A stretch of DNA of 64,000 bases, taken from contig NZ_SJZG01000010.1 of the NCBI RefSeq assembly GCF_004959775.1, positions 38,605 to 102,604 on the forward strand, written 5' to 3'. The notes under the pieces were generated by a model, which saw only the letters and a program-made list of their open reading frames with translations, was not told the origin of the DNA and did not search any database. This document shows positions 25,345-33,426 of the stretch, in pieces (positions within the stretch are counted from its first letter, which is position 1; the number at the start of each line of letters is the position of its first letter). This DNA comes from Agromyces sp. H66. Its GTDB lineage: Bacteria > Actinomycetota > Actinomycetes > Actinomycetales > Microbacteriaceae. The translations under genes were made by a program, and so were the position numbers.

Positions 25345-26042
25345 GCGAGCGCTCCGGGGCGGTAGATCGCGCGGGGGTCGGGCACGGGATCGCCGGTCGG
25401 CCGCAGCGCGGCGAGCAGCTCGTTCGCGAGGTGCACGAGGATCGCGATCTGGTCGTCGTCGCGATCGACCCACCGGCACTGCGGTTCCGCGCCGACCGGC
25501 ACGAAGTCCTCGTGGTGCTCCCACACGACGAGCGTGCGCTCGGCGCCGAGCACGTACTGCTGCCACCACACCTGACGCAGGTAGGTGCGCGGAATGGCGC
25601 GCCAGGGTCGCGACGTCGTCTTGATCTCGCACAGCTCGAGTGCGCCCTGCGCCGTCACGCGCAGGCCATCGGGCGTGGCGAGGTGACGGCGATCGCCCTC
25701 CGCGTGGAACAGCAGGGTCGACGGGGTGATGCCGTGCTCGCTGTTCGCCCACGCGGCGATCACCGGCTCCCGCGTGCGACCGTGGTCGGTGAAGCGGCTG
25801 CCGCCGAATCCGCGCGTGCCGTGCAGCTTCTCCCACGCCGCGCCGCGCACCGATGCCCGGGACGCCAGCTTCGCGGCATCCGTCGCCGTCACCCCTCGGG
25901 AGCGGGCCCGGAGCCACGCCACACGGTCGCTCGCATCCGCGACGATCCGCGTCTCGTGCGGATGCCGGATGGGCGTCGGCGGCCGGTGCGCCTCGGTCGC
26001 CGCGCCCTCCAGGTCGAAGAGGGCGAAGGGGGTATCGGGCAC
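25341..26042 (-). CDS. YqaJ-like (lambda exonuclease family) nuclease
   Basis: A 233-residue PD-(D/E)XK-type nuclease. It shows RSRGVTATDAAKLA near residue 48, REPVIAAWANSEHG near 93, the catalytic Asp in HLATPDGLRV near 120, and ELCEIKTTSRPW near 135, whose E-x-K completes the metal site. The C-terminal YLRQVWWQQYVLGAERTLVV is a family hallmark. Such nucleases are usually phage recombination exonucleases, but here no phage or RecT-like gene is nearby and the partner is an alpha/beta hydrolase. The start is GTG 26042. Chromosomal actinobacterial copies of this kind exist; their role is unclear. Confidence 0.78.
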   Translation of the reverse strand: MPDTPFALFDLEGAATEAHRPPTPIRHPHETRIVADASDRVAWLRARSRGVTATDAAKLASRASVRGAAWEKLHGTRGFGGSRFTDHGRTREPVIAAWANSEHGITPSTLLFHAEGDRRHLATPDGLRVTAQGALELCEIKTTSRPWRAIPRTYLRQVWWQQYVLGAERTLVVWEHHEDFVPVGAEPQCRWVDRDDDQIAILVHLANELLAALRPTGDPVPDPRAIYRPGALA

Positions 26043-26146
26043 CCCCAGAGCGTACCGCGCACCGGCCCCGGCGCATGGGGCGACGCGGCGTTGTGCGACC
26101 CTTCGCCGCGGCCTCGGCGAGGATCATGGTGTGAGGGGGCGACGAG

Positions 26147-27100
26147 ATGACGGATGCCGCGATGGATGCCGCGATGACGGATGCCGCGCTCCGGTGGCTG
26201 CTCGACGAGCACACCGACGTGGCGGTGCGGTACCAGGCGCACCGCGATCTTCTCGGGCACCATGACGCCTCGCTCCGTCGCCGGATCGCCGTGGAGGGGG
26301 AGGGTGCGGCGCTGCTCGCCGCGCGCGGACCGAACGGCCACTGGGGGCGCGGGTTCTACCAGCCGAAGTGGACGTCGAGCCACTACACGCTGCTGGAGCT
26401 GAGGAACCTCGGCCTGCCGCCCGAGACGCCCGCGCCGAGGGAGACGGGCGCCATGATCCTGGCCGAGGAGCGGGGGCGCGACGGCGGACTCAACCCGAGT
26501 CGTACCATCGGCCAGAGCGACGTCTGCATCAACGGCATGGCCCTGAACTACCTCAGCTACTTCGGTGCGGCCACGGGCGATCTCGCGAGCATCGTGGACT
26601 TCATCCTGTCGCAGCGCATGCCCGACGGCGGCTTCAACTGCCGTTCGAACCGGTCGGGCGCCACGCACTCGTCGGTGCACACCACCGTGAGCGTGATCGA
26701 GGGCATCACCGAGTACCTCCGCGGCGGGCATGGGCACCGCGCCGACGAGCTCGCCGCGGCCGCGGCATCCTCGGTCGGATTCCTGCTGCGGCACCGGCTC
26801 TTCCGGAGCGAGCACACCGGCGAGCCGATGCACCCGGAGTTCGTGCGGCTCCACCATCCGGCGCGCTGGCACTTCGACATCCTCCGCGGACTCGACGCAC
26901 TGCGGGACGCCGGCGTCGCGTACGACCCGCGAATGGACGACGCGATCGAGATCCTTCGGCGCCGTCGGCGCGACGACGGGCGCTGGGCGGCGAGCAGCGC
27001 CTACCCCGGGGCGACGCACCTGCCGCCGGTCCGTGCCGGCCTGCCGCACCCGTGGGTGACGCTCGGCGCGCTGCGCGTGCTGGGCGCGTACGGCTCGTAG
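26147..27100 (+). CDS. terpenoid-cyclase/prenyltransferase-toroid-like protein
   Basis: A 317-residue protein made of helical repeats resembling the alpha-alpha toroid of squalene-hopene cyclases and prenyltransferases (ILSQRMPDGGFNCRS near 150, RRRRDDGRWAASSAYP near 270). The cyclase DxDD acid motif is not visible, so it is unlikely to be a standard cyclase. HTTVSVIEGITEYLR near 180 is highly conserved-looking. ATG 26147 is preceded by GGGGGCG. The first 14 residues come from a repeated ATG(A)CGGATGCCGCG stretch. Divergent from the YqaJ-like gene. Function not assigned. Confidence 0.65.
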   Translation: MTDAAMDAAMTDAALRWLLDEHTDVAVRYQAHRDLLGHHDASLRRRIAVEGEGAALLAARGPNGHWGRGFYQPKWTSSHYTLLELRNLGLPPETPAPRETGAMILAEERGRDGGLNPSRTIGQSDVCINGMALNYLSYFGAATGDLASIVDFILSQRMPDGGFNCRSNRSGATHSSVHTTVSVIEGITEYLRGGHGHRADELAAAAASSVGFLLRHRLFRSEHTGEPMHPEFVRLHHPARWHFDILRGLDALRDAGVAYDPRMDDAIEILRRRRRDDGRWAASSAYPGATHLPPVRAGLPHPWVTLGALRVLGAYGS

Positions 27101-27103
27101 CCG

Positions 27104-27181
27104 CCCGCCGGATGTTCCCGTTCGCACCCCACGTCTCCGATGGGACGGCAACACCACGCGGGAACGGGAAGATGCGGCGGG
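27104..27181. terminator. hairpin between convergent toroid-like and ROK genes
   Basis: Arms 27104-27123 and 27162-27181 pair over 20 bases with two mismatches and a 38-base loop. The structure is downstream of both genes and can act on both. Confidence 0.55.
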
Positions 27182-27199
27182 AGGTGCGGTGCCTCGCCC

Positions 27200-28387
27200 T
27201 CAACGCGCGGCGAGCGCGTCGATGCCCTCGGGGGAGAGCGCGTGGTGGATGGCGAGCATGCTCGCACCGAGCACCGCGGCGTTCCCTGCGGCCGCGGACT
27301 GCACGATCGAGAGGTGCTCGGTCGCCAGCGGCATCGAGCGGGTGTACACGATCTCGCGAACGCCGGCGATGAGGTGCTCGCCCGCGCGGGCCATCGATCC
27401 GCCGATCGCGATGACCGACGGGTTGATGAGGCTCACGCAGGCGGTGAGCACCTCGCCGATGTCGCGTCCGGCCTGGCGCACCGCCTGAATGGCGTCGAGA
27501 TCGCCGCGCTTCACGAGCTCGACGACGTCGCCGCCGGTCTGCACGTCGACACCCTGCTCCCGCAGCGAACGCGCGATGGCCGGGCCCGAGGCGAGCGCTT
27601 CGAGGCATCCACGGTTCCCGCAGTGGCAGGGCACGTCGGCGCCGCGCGCGACGCGCACGTGGCCGATGTCACCGGCGATGCCCTGCGCCCCCCGCTGCAG
27701 GAGACCGCCCGAGATGATGCCCGAGCCGATGCCGGTGGCCACCTTCACGAACACGAGGTGCTCCACGCTCGGCCAGGCGACCGCGCGTTCGCCCAGCGCC
27801 ATGATGTTGACGTCGTTGTCGACGAGCACGGGGACCTCGAGGTGCTGCTGCACCCAGCCCGGCACGTCGAATCGATCCCAGCCGGGCATGATCGGCGGGT
27901 TCACCGGCCGGCCCGTGGAATGCTCGACCGGCCCGGGCACGCCGATGCCGATGGCGGCCAGGTCGTGGCGATCGCGACCGAGTTCGTCGATGAGGGCGAG
28001 GCCCACGTCGACCATCCAGCCGAGCACGGCCTCCGGTCCGAGTGCGATGTCCTTGCGTTCGCTCCGCTCGGCGAGCACCGATCCGGCCAGGTCGGTCACC
28101 GCGATGTGGGCGCGCGACGCGCCGAGGTCGGCCGCGAGCACGATGCGAGCGGCGGGGTTCAGGGCGAACTGCGACGGCGGCCGACCGCCCGTGGACGCGG
28201 CATCCGCCACCGGGGTGACGAGCCCGAGCCGCATGAGCTCGTCGACGCGGGCCGCGACCGTGGATCGGGCCAGCCCGGTGGACTGCGCGAGGGCGGCCCG
28301 GGTGCGGGGCACGCCGTCGCGGAGCAACTGGAACAGTTCGCTCGCCCCCGAGCTCCCGAGCGCCGATCCACGGCTGATGTCGACCAT
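27200..28387 (-). CDS. ROK-family transcriptional repressor
   Basis: A 395-residue sugar-responsive repressor. The N-terminal winged helix contains LAQSTGLARSTVAARVDELMR (near 35-55). The sugar-kinase-like domain has the nucleotide fold start VLAADLGASRAHIAVTDLAG and VPGPVEHSTG. The ROK zinc motif is CHCGNRGCLEALASG near 245-259. Divergent from the eight-gene sugar operon starting at 28495, which it very likely controls, with inverted repeats in the 107-base spacer. ATG 28387 has a GGAG too close to be an ideal ribosome binding site, so translation may be leaderless or start slightly elsewhere. Confidence 0.88.
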   Translation of the reverse strand: MVDISRGSALGSSGASELFQLLRDGVPRTRAALAQSTGLARSTVAARVDELMRLGLVTPVADAASTGGRPPSQFALNPAARIVLAADLGASRAHIAVTDLAGSVLAERSERKDIALGPEAVLGWMVDVGLALIDELGRDRHDLAAIGIGVPGPVEHSTGRPVNPPIMPGWDRFDVPGWVQQHLEVPVLVDNDVNIMALGERAVAWPSVEHLVFVKVATGIGSGIISGGLLQRGAQGIAGDIGHVRVARGADVPCHCGNRGCLEALASGPAIARSLREQGVDVQTGGDVVELVKRGDLDAIQAVRQAGRDIGEVLTACVSLINPSVIAIGGSMARAGEHLIAGVREIVYTRSMPLATEHLSIVQSAAAGNAAVLGASMLAIHHALSPEGIDALAAR

Positions 28388-28447
28388 GCTCCGAGTAAAG
28401 CACACCGGCTTCCACGACACGGTGAGGAGTCGGATGTCACAGAACAG

Positions 28448-28488
28448 ACATCTTTTGACGAACCACTAGCAAAAGTTGCCTCAGATGT
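28448..28488. promoter_or_regulatory. nested inverted repeats between ROK repressor and sugar operon
   Basis: ACATCT (28448-28453) pairs with AGATGT (28483-28488), and inside them CTTTTG (28452-28457) pairs with CAAAAG (28470-28475). This AT-rich, symmetric 41-base block directly precedes the operon start and is the best candidate for the ROK operator. Confidence 0.5.
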
Positions 28489-28494
28489 GTCAGC

Positions 28495-29610
28495 ATGGCG
28501 GGCATGACAACGGACGTCACCGCCCCGGTCCGCACGCTTCGTGCCGGCTTCGTCGGCGGCGGATTCATGGCCGCCGTGCACTCCAGGGCCGCTCGCGCCG
28601 CGCGCGCCGACCTCGCGGGCGCGGCATCCTCCTCACCGAGCCGTTCCCGAGAAGCGGCCGACCGACTCGGCCTCGACGCCGCGTTCGACTCGGTTGACGC
28701 CCTCGTCGCGGACCCCGACATCGACGTCGTCCATGTCTGCACCCCCAACGCCCTGCACGCTCCCATCGCGAAAGCGGCGCTCCTGGCCGGCAAGCACGTC
28801 ATCTGCGAGAAGCCCCTCGCGACCAGGTCGACGGATGCCGCGGAGCTCGCCGCACTCGCCGCCGAGCGTGGACTCGTGGCGGCCGTGCCGTTCGTGTACC
28901 GCTTCCACCCGATGGCTCGCGAAGCGCGAGCGCGCGTCGCGCGCGGCGAGACCGGACGCCTCATCAGCGTGCACGGCGCCTACCTGCAGGACTGGCTGGC
29001 CGGCCCCCGCGACGACGACTGGCGCGTGGACGCGGAACTCGGCGGGCCGTCGCGGGCGTTCGCCGACATCGGGTCGCACCTCGTCGACCTCGTCGAGTTC
29101 GTCACGGGCGACCGCATCGTGCGCCTCAATGCGTCGACCCGCACGGTCTACGAGGCGCGCGCGACGCACGTCGACATCGCCACCGAGGACCTCGCCGCCG
29201 TCGTCATCGAACTGGGCTCGGGAGCGGTGGGCACGCTGCTCGTCTCGCAGGTCGCGCCGGGCCGCAAGAACGCCCTCTCCATCGAGCTGGCGGGCAGCGA
29301 CGCGAGCGTGCGCTTCGAACAGGAACGCCCCGAACGGCTCTGGGTGGGCCGCAGCGGCGGCTCGGGCCTCGTCGACCGCGACCCGGCTCGTCTCGCGCCC
29401 GATGCCGCACGCCTGGCGATCGTGCCGGCGGGGCATCCGATGGGCTACCAGGACGCCTTCAACGCGTTCGTCGCCGACGCCTACGCGGCCATCGGCGGGT
29501 CGACCCCCGAAGGGCTGCCCGGATTCGACGACGGCCTGCGTGCGGTGCGCGTCACCGAGGCCGTGCTCGCGTCCGCGGCATCCGGCGACTGGACCGAGGT
29601 GGCGTCGTGA
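28495..29610 (+). CDS. Gfo/Idh/MocA-family oxidoreductase
   Basis: An NAD(P)-dependent sugar or cyclitol dehydrogenase, 371 residues. The Rossmann motif GFVGGGFMAAVHSRA is near residue 18. CTPNALHAPIAKAALLAGKH and the conserved EKP (ICEKPLATRS near 102) are the family core. The catalytic-site segment with the general acid-base His is AFADIGSHLVDLVEF near 190. First gene of the sugar operon; its stop overlaps the next GTG by four bases. ATG at 28495 or 28504 could start translation; neither has a clear ribosome binding site. Substrate unknown, but the ABC importer suggests a taken-up sugar or inositol-like compound. Confidence 0.87.
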   Translation: MAGMTTDVTAPVRTLRAGFVGGGFMAAVHSRAARAARADLAGAASSSPSRSREAADRLGLDAAFDSVDALVADPDIDVVHVCTPNALHAPIAKAALLAGKHVICEKPLATRSTDAAELAALAAERGLVAAVPFVYRFHPMAREARARVARGETGRLISVHGAYLQDWLAGPRDDDWRVDAELGGPSRAFADIGSHLVDLVEFVTGDRIVRLNASTRTVYEARATHVDIATEDLAAVVIELGSGAVGTLLVSQVAPGRKNALSIELAGSDASVRFEQERPERLWVGRSGGSGLVDRDPARLAPDAARLAIVPAGHPMGYQDAFNAFVADAYAAIGGSTPEGLPGFDDGLRAVRVTEAVLASAASGDWTEVAS

Positions 29611-31127
29611 GCGCGAACCTGGCCGAGTCCGGGCCCGTGCTCGTGGCCGAGGGCCTCGAGAAGTCGTTCTTCGGCGTCACCGTGCTGCGCGGCGTCGGCC
29701 TCACGCTGCACCCGGGCGAGGTGCACGGGCTCGTCGGCGAGAACGGCGCGGGCAAGTCGACGTTCATGAAGATCCTCGCGGGCGTGTACGAGCGCGACGC
29801 GGGTACCGTCGTGCTCGGCGGCCGTGAGGTCGACTTCTCGCACCCCGTCGAGGCCGCTCGCTCCGGTCTCGCGACCGTGTTCCAGGAGTTCAACCTGCTG
29901 CCCGAGCGCACGGTCGCGCAGAACGTCTTCCTCGGCCGTGAGCCGCGGCGCGGCGGTCTCGTCGACCGCCGGGCCATGGTGCGCGAGACGCGCGCGCTCC
30001 TCGACGACCTCGGCGTCGAAGGCGTCGATCCGGATGCCCCGGTGCGCACGCTCACCGTCGCGGAGCAGCAGATCGTCGAGATCGTGAAGGCACTGTCGGT
30101 CGATGCCCGGGTCATCCAGATGGACGAGCCGACCGCGGCGCTCGCCGACCACGAGGTTGAGCTGCTCTACGCGATCGTGCGGCGGCTCGCCGAGCGCGGG
30201 GTGGCGATCCTCTACGTCTCGCACCGGCTCAAGGAGATCTTCGACCTGTGCGACACCATCACGGTGCTGAAGGACGGAGCGCTCGTCTCGAGCGGCCCGG
30301 CGTCGGAGCTCGACACCGACGAGCTGGTGCGCCGCATGGTCGGCCGGCCGATCTCGGCCTACTTCCCCGACCGCGAGGAGGGCACCGGGCTCGGCGCGTC
30401 GCGCCTCGAGCTCCGCGGCGCGGGCAACGCCTACGTCGACGACATCGACCTCGAGCTGCGCGCCGGCGAGATCGTCGGCGTCGCGGGGCTGCAGGGCTCG
30501 GGCCGCACCGAACTCGTCGAGGCGCTGTTCGGCATCACGCCGTTCACGCGCGGCGAGCTTCGGCTCGACGGGCGCCCGGTGCGCATGACCTCGCCGCGGC
30601 AGGCGGTCAGGGCCGGAGTCGCGCTCATCACCGAGGACCGCAAGGCCCAGGGCCTCGCGCTCAACCAGTCCGTCGCCGACAACGCGCTGCTCGTCATCCG
30701 GTCGGTCTTCGCCCGCCGCACGAGCGACGTGCGGCGGGAGCTGCCGGGCGTGCTCTCGTCGCTCGAGGTCGCCTCGCGCGGCATCGACCAGGAGGTGCAG
30801 TACCTCTCGGGCGGCAACCAGCAGAAGGTCGTGCTGGCGAAGTGGCTCGCCACGAAGCCCCGTGTCGTGCTCCTCGACGAGCCGACCCGCGGCATCGACG
30901 TCGGGGCCAAGGTCGCCGTGTACACGCTCATGCGCCGTCTCGCGAAGGAGGGAGTGGCGATCCTCATGATCTCGTCCGAGCTGCCCGAGGTGATCGGCAT
31001 GTCCGACCGCATCGTCGTCATGCACGACGGGCGCGCATCCGCCGAACTCCCCGCGCGCAGCGACGAAGCGACGATCCTCTCGGCCGCGACCGGCACGCTC
31101 CGCGTGGGCGGGGAGGAGGCGCCATGA
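29607..31127 (+). CDS. sugar ABC transporter ATP-binding protein, RbsA/MglA type
   Basis: A 506-residue protein with two ABC domains, as in the carbohydrate uptake family CUT2. Domain 1 has Walker A GENGAGKST near residue 47, an ABC-signature region LTVAEQQIVEIVKAL and Walker B RVIQMDEPTAAL. Domain 2 has a degenerate P-loop GLQGSGRTELVEALFG near 295, signature LSGGNQQKVVLAKWL near 395 and RVVLLDEPTRGIDVGAK. A degenerate second P-loop is normal for this family. GTG 29607 overlaps the dehydrogenase stop; its own stop overlaps the next permease ATG. Confidence 0.93.
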   Translation: MSANLAESGPVLVAEGLEKSFFGVTVLRGVGLTLHPGEVHGLVGENGAGKSTFMKILAGVYERDAGTVVLGGREVDFSHPVEAARSGLATVFQEFNLLPERTVAQNVFLGREPRRGGLVDRRAMVRETRALLDDLGVEGVDPDAPVRTLTVAEQQIVEIVKALSVDARVIQMDEPTAALADHEVELLYAIVRRLAERGVAILYVSHRLKEIFDLCDTITVLKDGALVSSGPASELDTDELVRRMVGRPISAYFPDREEGTGLGASRLELRGAGNAYVDDIDLELRAGEIVGVAGLQGSGRTELVEALFGITPFTRGELRLDGRPVRMTSPRQAVRAGVALITEDRKAQGLALNQSVADNALLVIRSVFARRTSDVRRELPGVLSSLEVASRGIDQEVQYLSGGNQQKVVLAKWLATKPRVVLLDEPTRGIDVGAKVAVYTLMRRLAKEGVAILMISSELPEVIGMSDRIVVMHDGRASAELPARSDEATILSAATGTLRVGGEEAP

Positions 31128-32209
31128 GCGGTCCGGCAGGCAACGCCACCCCGACGAGCGCCACGCCGACCGCACGTCCGCGTCGCCGACCCCTCGACGC
31201 GAGCCTCATCGTGGGCATCGCCCTCGTCGCGGTCATCGTGATCGGCGCCGTGCTCGTCGCGAGCGTCGGGCGCAACTTCTTCAGCCCCGGCAACATCCGC
31301 GACATCCTCACCGGCATGAGCGTGCTCGGCTTCGTTGCGATCGGGCAGACCCTCGTCATCCTGTGCGCGTCGCTCGACCTCTCGGTGCCCTACGTCGTGA
31401 GCCTGTCGAGCCTCATCGCCGCCGACCTCATGGCGGGCGACCCGGCGAACATCCCGCTCGCAGTGCTGGCCGTGCTCGCCGTCGCCGCCCTGATCGGGCT
31501 CGCGAACGGGCTCATCGTCACCGAGCTCAGGGTGAACGGCTTCATCGCCACGCTCGGCACCGGCCTCATCATCAAGGGCTACCTCGACTCGAGCTACAAG
31601 GGCACCAGCGGCGACGTGCCCTGGGAGTTCCAGCTCATCGGCGCGACGGGCCTCGGCCCCGTGCCGGTGTCGACGCTCATCATGCTCGCGGTCGCGCTCG
31701 GCGGGGCGTTCTTCCTCGCCCGCACCCGCACCGGCAACCACATGTTCGCGGTCGGCGGCAACGAGCAGGTGGCACGCCTGTCCGGCATCCGCACCGCACG
31801 ACCGCTCATCGTCGCGCACGTGCTCTGCTCGGTCACGGCCGCGCTCGCCGGTCTCCTCCTCGCGAGCCGCCTCGGTGTCGGCAGCCCGACGGTCGGCACG
31901 CAGGGCGGCTACGACCTGCTCTCGATCGCGGCGGTCGTGCTCGGCGGCACGCTGCTGCTCGGCGGTCGCGGCTCCGTCTGGGGCACGATCGGCGGCGTCG
32001 CCATCTTCGCCGTCGTCGACAACGTCATGAGCGTCATGCAGGTGAACCCCTTCCTGAAGGACGTGGTGCGCGGCACCGTCATCGTCGCGGCCGTCGCCGT
32101 CTACACGAGCCGTTCGCTCGATCGGCGCAGGCCGAGGTTCGGCGGCGGTTCCGGCGCCACGACGGCCGCGAGTCCGCAGCGTGGCGACCGAGAGGAGGTG
32201 CAGGCATGA
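31124..32209 (+). CDS. sugar ABC transporter permease (CUT2 type)
   Basis: A 361-residue inner-membrane permease of the RbsC kind with eight to ten hydrophobic helices. A positively charged N-terminal region (RPRRRPLD) precedes the first helix. IGQTLVILCASLDLSVPYVV near residue 70 and AVGGNEQVARLSGIRT near 210 are the typical blocks, the latter being the cytoplasmic ATPase-contact loop. ATG 31124 overlaps the ATPase stop and its stop overlaps the next permease start, so the subunits are translationally coupled. Probably forms a heterodimer with the second permease. Confidence 0.9.
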   Translation: MSGPAGNATPTSATPTARPRRRPLDASLIVGIALVAVIVIGAVLVASVGRNFFSPGNIRDILTGMSVLGFVAIGQTLVILCASLDLSVPYVVSLSSLIAADLMAGDPANIPLAVLAVLAVAALIGLANGLIVTELRVNGFIATLGTGLIIKGYLDSSYKGTSGDVPWEFQLIGATGLGPVPVSTLIMLAVALGGAFFLARTRTGNHMFAVGGNEQVARLSGIRTARPLIVAHVLCSVTAALAGLLLASRLGVGSPTVGTQGGYDLLSIAAVVLGGTLLLGGRGSVWGTIGGVAIFAVVDNVMSVMQVNPFLKDVVRGTVIVAAVAVYTSRSLDRRRPRFGGGSGATTAASPQRGDREEVQA

Positions 32210-33426
32210 CCGCCGTGACGCCGGAGCGCCCGAGCGCGGGGCGCCGCCTCGCCGGATTCGCGCGCCTGCTCGTGAGCCCGCGCGGTGCGGTGTTCCTGCT
32301 CCTGGCCGTGCTGCTCATCGCGATCACGGCACTCAACCCGTCGTTCGCCGAGCCGGGCCAGTTCATCCGGTTCATCCAGCGGGTGGCGCCCGTCGCGATC
32401 GTGGCGATCGGGCAGTACTTCGTGATCGTCGGGGGCGAGTTCGACCTGTCGATGGGATCGGTGGTCACCGCGCAGGTCGTCATCGCCGGCAACCTCATCG
32501 GGCAGGACGACGCGAGATCGGTGCCGGTGCTCGCGCTCATGCTCGCGTTCGGTGCGCTCGTGGGTCTCGTGAACGGCCTCATCGTGTCGTTCCTCAAGGT
32601 GCCGAGCTTCATCGTCACGCTCGGCATGATGCTGGCACTCCTCGGCGCCACGCTGTACTGGACCGGGGGCGCGGCGACCGGCAACCCGGCCGACGGGTTC
32701 CGGCAGATCGGCCGCGGCGGCATCGGCGACCTGCCGGTGATCGGCGTCCTGCCGTGGTCGGTCCTCATCCTCGCGGTCGTGCTCGCCGCCGCGATCTGGT
32801 TCGCGCGCCGCCCGTTCGGCCGCACGATCATCGCGCTCGGCGACAACCCGGTGACCGCCCGTTACTCGGGTACCCGCACCTGGTGGGTGAAGACGTCGAC
32901 GTTCGTCCTCTCCTCGCTCTCGGCGACCGTCGCGGGGGTGCTCCTCGTCGGCTATGCGGGCGTGCACCCGAGCGTCGGCCGCGGCTACGAGTTCACGGCC
33001 ATCACCGCGGTCGTGCTCGGCGGCGTCGTGCTCGGCGGCGGACGCGGCTGGGTGGTCGCCGCCGCGGCCGGCGCGTTCGCGCTCGAGGCCCTGTTCACGC
33101 TGCTCAACTTCGCGGGCGTGCCCTCGACGTATCGCGACGCGGTGCAGGGCGCGATCATCATCCTCGCCGTCGCGTACGCGGCGACCACCGTGAGCGCGCG
33201 CCGACGCGGGCGCGCCCTCGAGGCGCCGGCCGACGCGCCGTCGCCCGATACGGAACCGTCGCCCGATACGGAGCCGTCGCCCGACACCACGCCGGCCACC
33301 GGGCCGGCCCCAGAGACTTCGCCGGCGCCCACGGCGAAGGAGCCCGATCCGTCCCCGGATCCCGCTCGTCCTGCACCCATTCCCTCGACGCAGAGGGCTG
33401 ACAACGAAACCAAGGGAGGTTCGTGA
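32206..33426 (+). CDS. sugar ABC transporter permease (CUT2 type) with long repetitive tail
   Basis: A 406-residue RbsC-like permease. The membrane part (about residues 20-335) has IGQYFVIVGGEFDLSMGSVV near 65 and ALGDNPVTARYSGTRT near 208 as the family blocks. The tail after residue 335 is hydrophilic, Pro/Thr/Glu/Asp-rich and contains three PSPDTx units; it should be cytoplasmic and disordered. ATG 32206 is preceded by GAGGAGG and overlaps the preceding stop. Its stop overlaps the binding-protein start by one base (TGATG). Confidence 0.9.
   Translation: MTAVTPERPSAGRRLAGFARLLVSPRGAVFLLLAVLLIAITALNPSFAEPGQFIRFIQRVAPVAIVAIGQYFVIVGGEFDLSMGSVVTAQVVIAGNLIGQDDARSVPVLALMLAFGALVGLVNGLIVSFLKVPSFIVTLGMMLALLGATLYWTGGAATGNPADGFRQIGRGGIGDLPVIGVLPWSVLILAVVLAAAIWFARRPFGRTIIALGDNPVTARYSGTRTWWVKTSTFVLSSLSATVAGVLLVGYAGVHPSVGRGYEFTAITAVVLGGVVLGGGRGWVVAAAAGAFALEALFTLLNFAGVPSTYRDAVQGAIIILAVAYAATTVSARRRGRALEAPADAPSPDTEPSPDTEPSPDTTPATGPAPETSPAPTAKEPDPSPDPARPAPIPSTQRADNETKGGS
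33238..33291 (+). repeat. three tandem 18-base units in the permease tail
   Basis: Units at 33238-33255, 33256-33273 and 33274-33291 each start CCGTCGCCCGA and encode PSPDTE, PSPDTE and PSPDTT. The first two differ at one base. They probably arose by slippage and may vary in number between strains. Confidence 0.8.

Noticed and set aside
24550-26042. Possible prophage remnant because of the YqaJ-like nuclease
   Set aside because: No integrase, structural, lysis or attachment sequences around it, and base composition matches neighbours.
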